A program made the translations under genes and the position numbers. The notes beneath the pieces are model-generated. The model was not told where the DNA came from and did not search any database. It saw only the letters and a list, made by a program, of their open reading frames with translations. A DNA stretch of 64,000 nucleotides from Rhodamnia argentea (lineage: Eukaryota > Streptophyta > Magnoliopsida > Myrtales > Myrtaceae), in the NCBI RefSeq assembly GCF_020921035.1, contig NC_063151.1, positions 27,844,934 to 27,908,933 on the forward strand. The letters are read 5' to 3'. Shown here in pieces: positions 51,401 through 64,000 of this stretch (positions are counted from its first letter, which is position 1; each line of letters begins with the position of its first letter).

Positions 51401-51888
51401 TTTATATACTCCAAAAAGAAGAAAAATGAAAATAAATTGTGGCCTTGGTCTTCGCAAAAGTAACTACGGTCTCCATCTCTCTGCTTCGGACCTCGTCCAT
51501 CATGGGAAAAATCTAGGCAAAGAAAAACGACAGGAGAGCCAATCAAGGAATCGAGCCAAGTTTGTCTTGCGCGCTCCTAAGAAAAATGCCTTGTCTTAGT
51601 ATAAAACACGAGAAAAAGTCGAACTTGATCGTCTCTCTCCCCCTCCCCCTCCCCTCTCTCTGTTTTTTTTGTGGGCCAAGAACTTGACGGGTTATACTGT
51701 GTTTTTTTCTTTCTATCCTTTCGGCTTTAAATTTCCAAATCAGCAGTCTGCAGTCGCTTTCACTATTTTCCATTCTCTCCTCTCTTTGTTTTTTCTCTGT
51801 AAAGTCGCAACGTCTCTGTTCCCCCATGTGTTTTTCCTGGCGTATGCGTATGCATGTAAATGGAATCCAGAAAGCGTCAACGTTTGTG

Positions 51889-51939
<51 letters not shown>

Positions 51940-53908
51940 TATGTTCCAAATTTGATTATCATTTTTCCATTTAACGTTAATAATTAGGATTTCTTTCGTT
52001 CGGGCCACTGTCCGACAGCCAATTTAATCTTAAACCTTTTGTTTATGTCAGTATAGTCCGGAAACTTTTTTACGATTAGTCAATATAGGATTTCAATAAA
52101 TTTTGACCCAAAATTGTGGACATGAATGTCGGCCAACCGGCGTCCATTTTAGCAATTTCTGTCAAAATTAGTCGGGACGACTAATTTGGCATTTCTTCAA
52201 AAGAATTTATAATTAAATTGGCCAAATTAAAAGATTTACGGCTATACAGCTTTTTGGACAAATTTTGCTGATTTAATATTTCACTAAACTTGGCCCAAAA
52301 AAAAAAAAAAGAAATATTTCACCGAAAAAGAAGAAAAAGCTCGAGATGTATAAATTTAAGCACTTCAAGTGAGCTTTTTCCCATCATGAATAAATATTCT
52401 ATTCCAATAATACCACCCCTTCATTACGCTTCTACAAATCTCAACCCCCGACAAAAAAAAAAAAAAATTTCACTAACCAATAGCTGAAATTAATCGATAA
52501 ACAATCATATACAAAATAAGAAAAATTAAACTAGAGCTCCACTATTATTCGGAAAAAAAAAAAGAAATAACGAGAATGGAGCTTATTTCGCGATATTCAA
52601 TTTCAGGCCCACACTTCGATTTTGTGAACCACGTTACGTTCTCGAACTCTGAATAGGTCAAGAGTTATCCAATCCACCAAGTCGAGCTTAATCCAAACGC
52701 TTGTATCGGGTCATCGGTGTATCTTTCAAACATAATAAGAATTGACGCGGGAAGAGACCTTTCCAAACAATTTTATCATAGAAAAGAAAGAAAAAAAAAA
52801 GAAGGAGAAGAAGATTAATTGCATGGACAAACGTGAAAGAGGCTTCATCATATTCCCCATTATACTTTAGTCAAATCATCCTTCAATCATTCAACTTTTC
52901 AAGATCTCAGCGATTTAAACCCTTCCTCGGGGTTGGTGGAATAAATTCTTAAGATCGAGATAGTCTTTTTAACAAAAAAAAAAAAAAAGAAAAGAAAGAA
53001 AAGTCATTGATTGAGACTTAGATCTATCGGTCAAAGATCTACTTCTCCACACATATTTAATGAGTTAGATTGTTACATGAGTTAGTTATATTCAATAAAT
53101 GAATGTAAACTTAATTCTATGAGTCATAATTTAATATGGATGTTGAATGGGTTTACAAATTACTTAGAATCGACCGATTTCATGTCAAAAAAAAAAAAAA
53201 CCACTTCTATGAGTTTTTCTCCACTCTCTCGCCTATGCTCGATCTTGGCCTTGCTCACTCCTTGCTGAGTCGTCCCAAATCGAGTTAAACATATAAATAT
53301 TTTTTTGGTATGTGTCGAGTCGGATATCGACCATTAGATTTTTAATGTCCGGAAACGGGTAGAAACGGGGTTTAATATGTCATTCTGATCGGACTATTTT
53401 CGTTCCGATCCACCCATTTGACGGGGTGTAATCGAGACATATTATATGGCGGAAGTAAAGCAGCATGCTAAATGCCAAACGAACGATCAAAGTAGAAGAA
53501 AAACAAGGGCATAATAGATGGGAGATTGAGAATATAGGTTGGCACAAAAGTCTCTTTGGAGAAAGAAAAAAAAATGATAATTGACCGTACGAGCCCCCCC
53601 TCCCAAAAATTTCAAAAGAAAGAAATAGTAATATATCCGTTCTTTCTAAAAGCAGATTACTATTATGTCTATTCTTGATCAAAAGAATTTAATGATTTCC
53701 TCCTACTTTTTTCCTCATTATTAAAAAACAGTTTTATAAGTACCCCTCAAAAAAGGCGTTGTGGGACCGGTCTCCGATTAGCGGGTTGATGATGGGAAAA
53801 ACGGGGCCCACCCTATATAATATAAGTTTTTAGACCAAGACCCCATGAAGAACCGTGAACCTAGACTATGCAATAAGATATTATTGTGCGTAGAAAAAAA
53901 CTAAAATA
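51401..53908. other. Intergenic, repeat-rich
   Basis: 52010-52260 holds an inverted-repeat-like stretch (cagtatagtccggaaacttt...ttacggctatacagcttttt) flanking the central phrase 'tggacatgaatgtcggccaac'. No gene was supported. Confidence 0.45.
51893..51932. repeat. (AT)n microsatellite
   Basis: About 19 uninterrupted AT units. Confidence 0.95.
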
Positions 53909-55021
53909 TACACTAGAAATCTTAAAATTTATTATTTGAGTCCTAAAACTTTCAAAAAGTGCAATTAATTATAAAATTTATCAACTGGTGTAATCGAGTC
54001 CTTTTGCTAACTCTGTCCAATTCGACTAACGTAACATTTTTTATTACTTTCTCTCCCATACGTAGCGCCGATATGAAACAATAAAGATAAGTCCAAAACG
54101 ATGTCGTTTATATTAAAATTTTATTTTTTTAAATATAAATATTAATTAAATTAATTAAAAAATAAGCTAAATTTTGAAAAAAAGGCAAATGCAACAAGGG
54201 AGGCGATGGTGGGGGTGAGGGATGGCTGGTTTTCAATAAACTAAGGCTATATATGGTAATGTTTTTGTTCCTAAGAACATATTTGGAACAAAAATTTTTT
54301 TGTGCTTTTGTTCCCGGCTACGATTTTCAAGAACACGAACGGGTTTGGTAAGTACAAAAAAAAAATACTTTTTTCACCAAAAGGAAAGATCTGCAGGTGG
54401 CGGCCAGCAGCTGGGGTAGAGGTGGCGGGCGATGACCTGCGATGGCGGCCGCTCCAACTCCTTGCCGACGATGGTGGGCGGTGGTGGCTTGCACAAGCTC
54501 GCCCTCGAGTTGTTCTTAAAAGTGTTCCAAAACCCAAAAACAAATTTTTTTTTTTTCATTTTTGTTCCAAAAGTGTTTTTGTTTCTCAAAAGTGTTTTCG
54601 AAACACTTTTGGAACAATTTTTTACCATACACGTTTTTATTCCCAAAATGTTCCCAAAACACTTTGGGAATAAAAGCACTTTTTATGGAATGTTACCATA
54701 CGGACCCGTAAGACTACGGTTTTGCTTCTCTTTTTCACAAAATTATTTAATTGAATTAACATTTATATTAAAAATCAATTTTGGATAAAAAGATGTCGTT
54801 TTGGACTTATTTTTCTGGTTTTAGCCACGTCGGCGCCAAATAGGAGAGATAAAATAATAAAAAATGTCACGTTGGCATTTTTTATTATCCAAATTGGACA
54901 GAGTTAGTGGAAGGGCTTGATTGCATCAATTTGACAAGTTTTATGACTTGATTGCACTTTTTAAAAGTTTTAGAACTTAATTGCACTTTTATGATAAGTT
55001 TTAGAACTTCTAGTTAACACA
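53909..55021. mobile_element. Family-C long-TIR element carrying a nested element
   Basis: The left arm (tacactagaaatcttaaaat ... gcaattaattataaaatttat ... ttttgctaactctgtccaat ... ccaaaacgatgtcg) is mirrored at the right (aagatgtcgttttggactta ... aattggacagagttagtgga ... tagttaacac). The arms are about 230 bases each. A second element sits inside at 54245-54708. No transposase frame is present. Confidence 0.7.
54245..54708. mobile_element. Nested TIR element with TAA flanks
   Basis: The left end GGCTATATATGGTAATGTTT is matched by the inverted right end (CGGGTCCGTATGGTAACATT). TAA precedes at 54242-54244 and follows at 54709-54711. The interior carries repeated words 'gttcccaaaa'/'ttttggaac' and a GC-rich core at 54400-54500. 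It fits a Tourist-like MITE. Confidence 0.6.
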
Positions 55022-57753
55022 TCCTATAAAAAAAAATCCCAAAATAGCATTACAGGGTAGCATGATTTGCCAAGGGAGGCTTCTGCATTAAGCTAAGATA
55101 GATCCAGGTTATGTATGTAATCATAGGAAGACGTATTATGATGCTGTTTATCGTGCGAGGAGAAAGATGATAGCATGATTCACCAAGTAATGAAGGTTCA
55201 GCCTCAGCCCTAGCTGGAGATATTATAGGCTTGAGCAGATCAAACAAGCAAAACCCAACAGAACGTATAATTCGCACCCTATTGGTTGAGACTGACAATA
55301 TAGCTTTCGAAACCACAATTCGTTTGTTTTTCAAAAAATATCACAATTTTGAAAAATATTTTTTTAAAAAATGGCAATATTTTATGATATTCGAACGGAA
55401 TGTGAAAATGAACTGCAAAATATTTTTCAATGTTTGGCCTCGATAGATACGGAAAAGGCCTCGACCATCCTAAAGTAGCCGTGGCCCGAGAGGACCATCG
55501 AGGATCGGAGATGAGGTCCTATTTGCCGAGGAACCGGGAACAAGCATTGGAGTTTCTGTGCACAAACGCGGAGCTTCAAGTTTAAGCGTAGTCATATTTT
55601 GAAAATAGATTTTTGTAAACGAGAATTATTGTCCTAAATTTAAGCATAGCATTTCCGTTGACTAGGAAAACATTTCCCGTCGACTCATTTTCCTAAGCGA
55701 ATCAAAGGCCGAAAAGTAATAAATATTTTATTAGTCGCGAAACAAATATAGCGTGAAAAGATAAAAAACAATGCCGCTGAGGCGTAAGATACAAATCACA
55801 TCGTTGTTTTACCAATTTGAAGTTGGCTTTCCAATGGTAAACGAAGCGCGCGAATCAAGTTAGATGGCTTTTTGAATCCTCGGTACAACCTTAATAAACT
55901 CGAGGAGCGCTCTTTCTGTTCGGTTCCATTTGCGTTATGAGATGTTAAAAGCAGCTCGTATGGTATGGGGTTCGCTCCAGCAATCATTGGATGCGACTTT
56001 GATCGTAAAGCTTTATTCTGATACGATGGATGGAGACGGGGGGGGGCCGATCACATCAGCACATCGCATGTTGTTCTTTTCTTTTTTACTCGGTGGACGA
56101 ACCCCGTGTGGGCTATCGCTGGTTTCCTCTTGGTAATTCCTCGACTGAAGTTCAACTCCGTCAATTCGGAAATGCTTTTCTTTCACACTCTCGTCCTCCT
56201 CCATCACATGCTACGCCAAAAAGGAAGGAGGGGCGCGCCTAACTCTGAAAAGCAGGAATGAGAACAGCACCGGCCACTAACACTGGACGAACACAGGAGA
56301 AAAAGGACAACAACAAGACCTTTGCATTGCCATGTTGCCCGCTAACGACACATGACTGTCAAGCAGGCGAAGGACGAAAAAAGAAAGGGGTTGGGAATGC
56401 GCTCTCATCACGTTCACAGTGCGTAAGATCTTGATGTGATGAGGAGAACTTTTTGCAGGCATTTTTCGGGTGTTTTTCACTCGGCCCTTCTCCTTTCCTC
56501 TGTTTCTGCGGTGTGCCACTAAGGTCCCATCAAAACGTAACTACTTTGGGCATCCTAGGCATGGCGACACCCTCGAGAATTTATCCGGTGTCCGAAGCCA
56601 AGTGCGGCTTTCTGCTTGTCTCACGTTAATTGAAGAAGTACACCCCCAACCAATCTCCCCGTTTTCGCCATGGCTAATTGGGAAAGATCAATTTCTTAAA
56701 CCATAGAAACCAAATGAATAATTTCTCCTCTTCAAAAACCTTGGATTAGAAAGTGCCGTCTACTCGTTCACCCAGCAGATTAGCTCACTCTCGATCAAAT
56801 TGTTTTCGCCCTGAAATCCAATTCTTGTTGAACATCTTATACCACATGGAATGATGGTACCATCTTTGAGGAGCAGATCCGCATCACGATTAGCCACTTT
56901 GAAACCGGTAACCGCACCCAATCTAACCCGACTCCAACGCCTTGCACCACCTTATGGACACACCCACAAAATTTCTGACTCATAAGTTGTCTAGTTCTCA
57001 AAGAAACCTGCTTTTGTAATTTAAGAAGCCAGCTACCACAGGAAAAATTTCAGAATTTCGTGGTTCTACTGATTGAAGAGCCACCAAAATTATAACTTTC
57101 AGACTGTGCGTCCAGAGCACTACCGTATGCAATAAATATGAACACGCCCCTTAGAGTTCATTAAGCAGTCGGTGATCAGTTTCGAAACCGCTGTTAGATG
57201 TTTAAACAAGGCTTGACCAAGGAGCGTCCCTCAACCACGGACTGGAATGTCCTGCATTGAACATGTGCAATGGCTGGCGACAGAGAAGTTCCCAATCTCG
57301 ATACTTCTGTAATCCCACAAAACCAGGAAGCCAACAAATTCTTGTGGAAGAAAACCGGTTGTTCGTCTCCTAGCCATTGACAGACCTCAGGAAGCATCAA
57401 TAGAATGTGAAAACATGAACGAGTCGGCTCCTTAGATACTAGATCCAGCAGTCTGCTTCCAAGTCTTTAGATCAAACACTAGAGTAGACTCATTGCCGCG
57501 GAAGAGAGAGATAACCGTATGGAAGTTAGCTGACGAGAGAAAAAGTAAACCGGAAGGCTACTAAAATGTTTTGAGTTAACAATCTTTAGGTCTTGCATTC
57601 CTCCGCTCTGTTAAACACGCAGTTGGTAAACAAAAAGCTGTTCTACTTTGGAACTAAAATTACTGGTGTTGACTCGGTCTAATCTATATCTCAATTTAAT
57701 TCAAAACTGCAGGGGGTAAGCACTGACAAGCATTCGTTAAAGATGAACGTGAT
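55022..57753. other. Intergenic, no gene supported
   Basis: Mixed AT-rich DNA. Short open frames near 55930-56240 and 56470-56706 have no recognisable domains. The last few hundred bases are the 3' flank of SEC61 alpha. Confidence 0.45.
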
Positions 57754-60473
57754 TTAGAAACCAAAGAAACCGAGTTCAGTGGCTCTTTCCTTCTCGAATG
57801 TCTCAAAGTATTGGTAGATGATGGTGACTGCCAGGAGGATCCCAGTCCCCGAACCGATTGCCCCCATGAAATCTGCCAGCACTGTTAGCGCACCAATGCA
57901 CATGCCCCCAAAAGCCGCAGCAGTTGGAATGTAACGGCTCAGCTCTTTCTGTAAGTTGGACTCCCGATGACCAGGCATCACCATTTGTTGCTCCTATAAG
58001 GCGGCAAAATAAAAGAGGTAAGAGAAAGTAAAATGTTAAACAGAAAAACAGTTTCTTGTGCATCCTCATCCAATTCCTCCCCTTCTATTAGGGCAACAAC
58101 CTAAAAAAAAGAAGAGTCACATGAATATATAACATTTTAGCAACTATGGGACTTGAGGGGTTCTCTTTTACATGATGAGAACACCCAAGCTGCTCTACAT
58201 GTAGTTTCTCTCCTTGCCCTCTTCTGTATTGTTCTTCGTTAGATAATTTAAAAAGGTCTACCAACTGACTAATTTAAAATGCACATCCAACAAAATCAAG
58301 TGTACACTAAAATGACAATTGAAGTTGCTGATCTCTTCTTGAACGAAAAACAATAATACTACGTGGGCACTTCAAACTTTAATTGTTTGTGAATCCCAGT
58401 ACGCCAGTCAGTGCAAAAGTTGATCTTTTCACATGCCAAAGATCACTCTACGACAGAGAACCTAAGAGGAGAAATGAATATCAGATGAACAGAGACACAA
58501 AGAAGAACAAGTAATTATACCTTGAGTTGCTTTGCAACATCTTTGGCAGAGGAACCGGAAACTTCAATCCATGTTTTTGAGAAAAGAGCACATGCTGTGA
58601 GCATGAACACAAGGTAGAAGAGTGCATGGAAAGGATGGGCTGCCATGTCAGCCAAGCTGCAAAATACCCCAACATGTCAATGAAGAGTGATTTCTGTCAC
58701 AAGAAGACGAAGAAAAAGGCACCCCTTTTTGGATAGAAATTTCTGAACGTGACAAATAAAAATTACCTTGAAGGTGCAGTGATATAATATGCTAGACCAC
58801 CAACTGGAACATACTGACCACCAGAATATTCTGATTCCTTCCATTTACCCAGCAGGTTAACCAGAAAGTTTCCACTGTACTTCCTATGAAGCAACTGCAT
58901 GCACATGCACGATGTCATTAGTTTGTCACACGCTACAAACTCACTCATCGGTCGGTCATACATAAGAAAGAGCATCATGGTATACCTGTGAAATGAAGTA
59001 AATGTTGGAAACAAGAGCAGACTGCAAAATGATTGGCATGTTAGAGGTGTAGAAAAGCTTGATGGGATAAGAACCCTGCTGTCCACGGGCATTCTTCGAC
59101 CTCACTGGCAGAACCACACGAAATCCTTGGAAGTATATGACTATAAGGAAAATCAAGACTGTCGCGAGCAGATTTGTCACATTTGGAAGGTTCTGCCGAT
59201 AAAAAGCTTCTCGTAAAGCACGAACCTTGTCTGTCCGTGTAATCAGGAGATGGAATAAAGCGATCACAGCACCCTCAAACTCAGCTCCTCGCCCACTATT
59301 AATGGTTGTGGGACTGAATGCTTTCCAGATTATGTTTTCGCTGCGACCAAAAAATTCAACGTATAAGTATTTGTCCCCTAAATGGATAATTATTATACAC
59401 TGCCATCATGGCTCATTAATACAGTCAATAAATAAAATCTTTCAAAAAACATTGATCTTTTTTGGCCAAAGAAAGCATGGATTGAAGTTAGTGATATCAA
59501 TGCCGCTGTATGCTTAAGAATATACTGCCTACCAGATATTGGTTGCTATGAAAAGGGAAATTCCAGAGCCCAGACCATATCCTTTCTGAAGAAGTTCATC
59601 CAAACATATCACGATGATGCCAGCGAAGCAAAGTTGGATGATGATGAGAATGGCATTTCCAACACCAAGTTGTCCAACACTGCCATACATGCCCGAGAGA
59701 ACATAGGCGACAGCCTCACCGATGGCTATCAGGATACCCAGCAACTTCTGTGCTCCATTCCTGCAAGAAGGGGCCACCATTAGAATTTTAAAATTGAGAA
59801 GGGGACAAAAGAAGTTTAAATCCAAACACTGGTTCTAATTCATTTTATTGCCAAAGATATGGCCCATAGGAGCAACAAGCACGCTAGGTGATCAAACTAT
59901 CAAATGGACTAGCAGCAAGTGCTTGATTAGAAAGATATTCAATCCAAATCACCACTTCCACTTTATCTTTGCACTCAGTAAAAAAGGAAATGATGCGCTG
60001 CCACAAACCATTTGCCAGAAACCAAAGAGCAATCATATAATCCCAAAGGCTGGAAATAGGTCCTTGTGGCATTTTTGCAAAGGTGGAAAGCAGAAATGAG
60101 AGCAGTATCATTCATGCCTAGAAACTTACAGAAGGGCACGATCCTCTCGAACATTGTTGTCCACTTCAATTATCTTAGAACCAGCCAGAAGTTGCATCAC
60201 CAATCCAGATGTTACAATTGGAGTGATACCGAGCTCCATGACAGTTCCCCGATTTGATGCAAGAATAACACGCATCCAATAGAAAGGATCTGCACCTGTT
60301 GTAGAGTGGATCCCATATAGAGGGAGCTGACTGCAAACCAAGAAGATGAAAAGGGAGATCACAGTGTATATGACCTTCTCCCTGAATGGAATTTTCCTGT
60401 CAGCACTCTGAACCTCAGGCAAAAAAGAAAGGAATGGCCGGACAAGGTGAAGCACCCTAAATCCACCTCCCAT
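57754..60473 (-). CDS. SEC61A: Protein translocon subunit SEC61 alpha, 476 residues
   Basis: Six coding exons on the minus strand: 60473-60130, 59760-59533, 59340-58986, 58894-58767, 58656-58521 and 57993-57754 (1431 bases), all with GT-AG ends and consistent phases. The protein starts [20 protein letters not shown], includes the plug/TM2 region ([20 protein letters not shown]), [57 protein letters not shown] (a cytosolic ribosome-binding loop), and ends [20 protein letters not shown]. The hydrophobic pattern fits ten membrane segments. It forms the ER membrane channel for secretory and membrane proteins with SEC61 beta and gamma. Length and sequence match plant SEC61 alpha throughout, and no defect is seen. 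The ATG lies 23 bases after a 5' UTR intron acceptor. Confidence 0.97.
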
Positions 60474-61600
60474 AGCTGAGACTCTTCAGGTTAAACCTGG
60501 AATATGAGCGAAAATTGTACTCTTGTAAGAATTAACAGTTTTATTAGCAGCAATCCTATGCAACAAACTAAGCCTTATCTCACTAACATGGGTCCGCTCC
60601 AAAGCGATCTAATATCAACAAGGTGTGCAACCAAGAATTGTTACCACACAACAAATTAAAGACATATGTCTACGCCTACAAATCCTCACACTTAGTGACC
60701 AAACGGCCTGCTTTCATGGGGACCTTAATAGGAGCCATCACTAAGAAGACTGTCGTCCAAAAACAGCTTACGCAACTCCTCGTAGAATTTACTGCTTTAT
60801 CAATTTTCAATCTTCAATTAATCCGAAGAATATCTCAAAAAAGTCTTTCTTTATGCTCTATCTTCCATGTCAGTCAGCAATGAGTCTGTAATAATAGTTG
60901 GACAAACCCCGAGCACACTACAAAAATACGTCAGCCTGTTCTTTGACCTCAGATGATGGTCAGCACATGAAGTCCAACACGAATAAAAGCAACAGTCATT
61001 GTCTACAGTCAATTTCAGATATTGTTAGGGAGAAATAAGCAGCTCGGACTACTGAGAGGTCACGGCAATGCCATCCTAATCAAAAGCAGAGATAACAAGC
61101 AGCAATAGCCAATGACTGCACAGGCAGTTGCACTAAACGTTGCCCTAACAACCGTTGTCCTAACAACCGGACATGCGCCCGAAACGAGTACAAACAGAAG
61201 AAACAAACAACAGCAACCGATAGAACTCGGATCTGCGCACATGCAAATTCAAAACCCACAAATCTACGAGAAGACGCAGGCGGTCGCGAACCAGTCGCGC
61301 ATCATACACCCAACATGCACTCGCGCATCTGCATAATTGATCGTAGAAACAGCTCCATTGACGCCGCACACGCATAGAGAGATCTCGAGAAATCTACGAA
61401 ACTCTTTTTTCCCCCACAAACAGATCCACGAATTTCGCCATCGCGAGCCCAGGTAAGATCAAAGAGCCGAGCTTCACATAAAACAAAATCGAGCATTCAA
61501 ACCGGAAAAATGGAAACGGAGGGATACCTCGCAGGTTGGCGATCCCAGAGAGAGTTGGCGGAATGGATCTAGAGAGAGAGAGAGAGTGTGTCAACGAGGA
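60474..61600 (-). other. SEC61A: 5' UTR with long leader intron of SEC61 alpha
   Basis: The acceptor TTCCAG at 60497 and a donor GCGAG/GTATCC at 61528/61527 predict a 1.03-kb intron in the leader. The leader exon would be about 61529-61590 with (CT)n on the transcribed strand (GA repeat at 61571-61588). No coding region lies in the intron. Leader introns are common in highly expressed plant genes. Confidence 0.65.
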
Positions 61601-64000
61601 GGGATCGTTTTATGTTTGGGGACGGCCCCGGTGAGGGTTCACGCGTGGATGCGGAGACGCGGTGCATACGAATTGGTCTCCGACAACTTGCGAAAAGTTT
61701 TCGACCAAAAAAAAATTTTGCGAGAAGCGGGTGACGTGGAATTTCTTTTTTGGAAAAATGAAGGTGACGTGGATAAGACCCCTCGTTTGACCGCATTAGG
61801 GCTCTAATCTTAGGATTACATTACATACACTATACATCTAGTCAGGACAAAAATCAGAATAGAACAAATTATATCATATCCTATGTTTGGCTCCCGCTCG
61901 GGACAGGATATGATGGGATATAAAGGGAATGTAGGCTGGATAAAATTATCTCATGGGGGAGGTGGGATAAAGGTAGATAGAGTTTCTTATGTTTATGTTA
62001 TAAAAGCTATTTCTTCTCGTATAAGAAACTTCTCATATAATAAACTAAAATAAAAACTAAATATGAATCATATTTGAATTCTAATGTTAAAAAGAAAATG
62101 AAACATGAAAAATAAATTTTTTATTTGTTCCTATATGTTTTTACAAATTTTAGTTTCTTTCTACGTTATAATATATTTTGTGCATATAGACACACACACA
62201 CACTTCATATGTATATCATTACATATTTTAGTTATGGTAGTATAGTTTATTATTCAATAACATTTTTTATCAAGAAATGATGTAAAGAAATAAAAATAAT
62301 GAAAAAAGAGACATAAAAAAATAAGTAAATAAAAATGAAGTAGAAAAACCCAGGTTTTAAGTGAAAAATTCGAACTTGAAAATGATCTTTCTAATTCTCA
62401 AAAGATGTGGGCCAATGAAATTTCTAAAAAAAAAAACACAAACAAAGAAACATCCGTCTCATTCTCTTATGTATCTCTGATTCATATTAAAGTTTCGCCA
62501 CTCCTTTGTATTTTTTAGTTCAAGTCAAAACTCTACGAAAACGGTGAGAGAGTAAAAACTTCTTCTATTTCGTAGATTTATAGTTCACGTCAAAAGTCAA
62601 TGAACAAAAAAAAAATAGTCAAAACTCATTCTTCTCCATAGCTTTGTTGTTCATGTTGAAATTTGATGAAAGTATCGAGAGAGGCTAAACTTTTCCTAGT
62701 TGCAAATGTAAATGGTCATATTTTTTCTCTCTTACTAGAGTTGGTAGTGAATTATAAAGAGATTCTTACAGTCTCCATTTGTGCATTTTCAAGTTCATTT
62801 ACGTTGATATGGATAAATACCAAATTAATGAACATGACATGATATCAATATATCCGGCTTTATTATTGTGATTCACCAAACAATGGATAAGATATGGTAA
62901 AACTCCTGGATTTTGTATCATATCCTATCAAATCCTATATTGGCTAGAAATCCAAACGACCAAACGTAGTCTTACTATCCTAAAAACCCATAAATTGAAC
63001 TTCAAGTATCTAATTTTATCCTAAACAGTTTTTCGTCACATAAAGTATCTCCAACATTTAGTCCATAATCTTATTTTATCTCAAAAAAAATTACAAACTT
63101 TAGGCATAGTTTCAATTCTACCAATAATTTTTTTTATCTCATAAAAGCCTATTGACTTTTACTTGAATCCCATATTTCCCTCTGTTAACCCTTCGTCAAA
63201 ATCGCCGTTAGTAATCTGGACATTTCCACGCTATTGCTCTACTTTTTCCCAAGTTTCTTATCCAAGAAGATATCTTTTGGAGATGAATTTCCATGTTTGC
63301 CCAAACAATGTCTTATTAAATAAGAAATCTGGGTAAACAATAGAGTAATTAAGGTTGACTTTGTTCAATTACTCTTACTCTTATGATAGTCTTCCGTCCA
63401 TATCGCTCAACATTTTTTGAGTTTGCGCTTAGCCTTCAATCTCTTGTGCTCTTGAGTCTTCCATCTCTTGTTGTCGGAGAGCTCGCACTCTGACACACTT
63501 AGTTCGGGGACGCTCGAAAAGCTCGGACTCATGGGTTTGCCATCTCTCGGTTGGATAGAGAATTTTTGGACCGATGGTTAAAAGGGGCACATTTGGGATT
63601 CAAGTAAAAGTTAATAATTTTAATGTAATAAAAAAAGTTTATGGTAGAATTGAGATTATCCTCGAGTCTTATGTTTTTTATGGGATAGAAAAAAAAAAGT
63701 TGTATAGTGTTGAGAGTGGACCTAAAATGGAGAATGCATTATTCTTCATATGATAGTTGAATGTTCATTCTCTAGAGCACTCGATTGATACTGTCAAATT
63801 ACGAAAAATAGTCATTTCATTGCTATGGAATTTACACGCAACAATTTATCGCATATAGTTACCACATCAAGTGATCATCTTTCGCTACTTTGTTTGAAGT
63901 TATATCAAGTCGATTAGGTCCCCATTGCGACAAAAAAGATACATAAAAAGATCATAACAGCACATTCTTCGGCAAACCGGTAATTATTCGATCCCAATAA
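61601..64000. other. SEC61 alpha promoter, then repeat-rich intergenic DNA
   Basis: AT-rich DNA without a supported gene. It includes the TIR candidate at 61881-62969 and further 'tttatctcataaaagcc' type repeat text at 63060-63680. Confidence 0.45.
61881..62969. mobile_element. Possible TIR element of 1.1 kb
   Basis: The left end ctatgtttggctcccgctcg and the inverted right end (ctacgtttggtcgtttggat) share CTAYGTTTGG. 'atatcatatcctat' lies near both ends. I see no target-site duplication and no coding sequence. This is a weak call based on short ends. Confidence 0.35.

Noticed and set aside
54302-54788. Overlapping 118-123 residue frames
   Set aside because: They lie inside a MITE and read low-complexity repeats.

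Overview
The window is plant nuclear DNA. Genes have GT-AG introns, intergenic DNA is AT-rich with many terminal-inverted-repeat (TIR) elements, and the proteins (SEC61 alpha, RABA1, a P-class PPR protein, GIL1/DUF641, DOG1-domain proteins, PNGase A) form a typical land-plant set. A woody eudicot is likely. A Myrtales-type genome is a guess from the style of the repeats and is not proven.

Layout. 1-96 may hold the edge of an exon (-). 1254-3088 (-) is a PNGase A-type glycoamidase whose signal-peptide reading frame is shifted against the rest. 4032-7612 (+) is an unnamed seven-exon gene with three copies of an acidic Cys/His module. 9625-11046 and 14277-15219 (-) are two DOG1-domain genes with introns at different sites. 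18948-19265 (-) is a two-exon gene for a 66-residue membrane protein. 20949-22072 (+) is a broken pathogen-related-protein gene. 22529-24817 (-) is a RABA1-type GTPase. 26177-27565 (+) is an intronless PPR gene, followed at 27710-28430 by a decayed partial copy of the GIL1-like gene found at 40535-41899 (-). 30079-37868 holds three separate precursors of a small secreted peptide ending in SVPSPGVGH/N. 44600-57750 is gene-poor and full of nested TIR elements. 57754-60473 (-) is SEC61 alpha in six coding exons, with a 5' UTR intron reaching to 61527. The right end is repeat-rich DNA without a recognised gene.

The genes do not form one pathway. The most interesting local system is the peptide cluster: three diverged precursors, each with a signal peptide, a conserved EARKL site, a variable middle and a near-identical C-terminal peptide. 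Each has a TATA box, and copies 1 and 3 share a 14-base promoter word containing a W-box core. They look like PIP/PIPL (PAMP-induced secreted peptide) family members with Val where the usual SGPS motif has Gly. All exon structures and names were read by eye from the sequence and from memory of the families. No database search was run.
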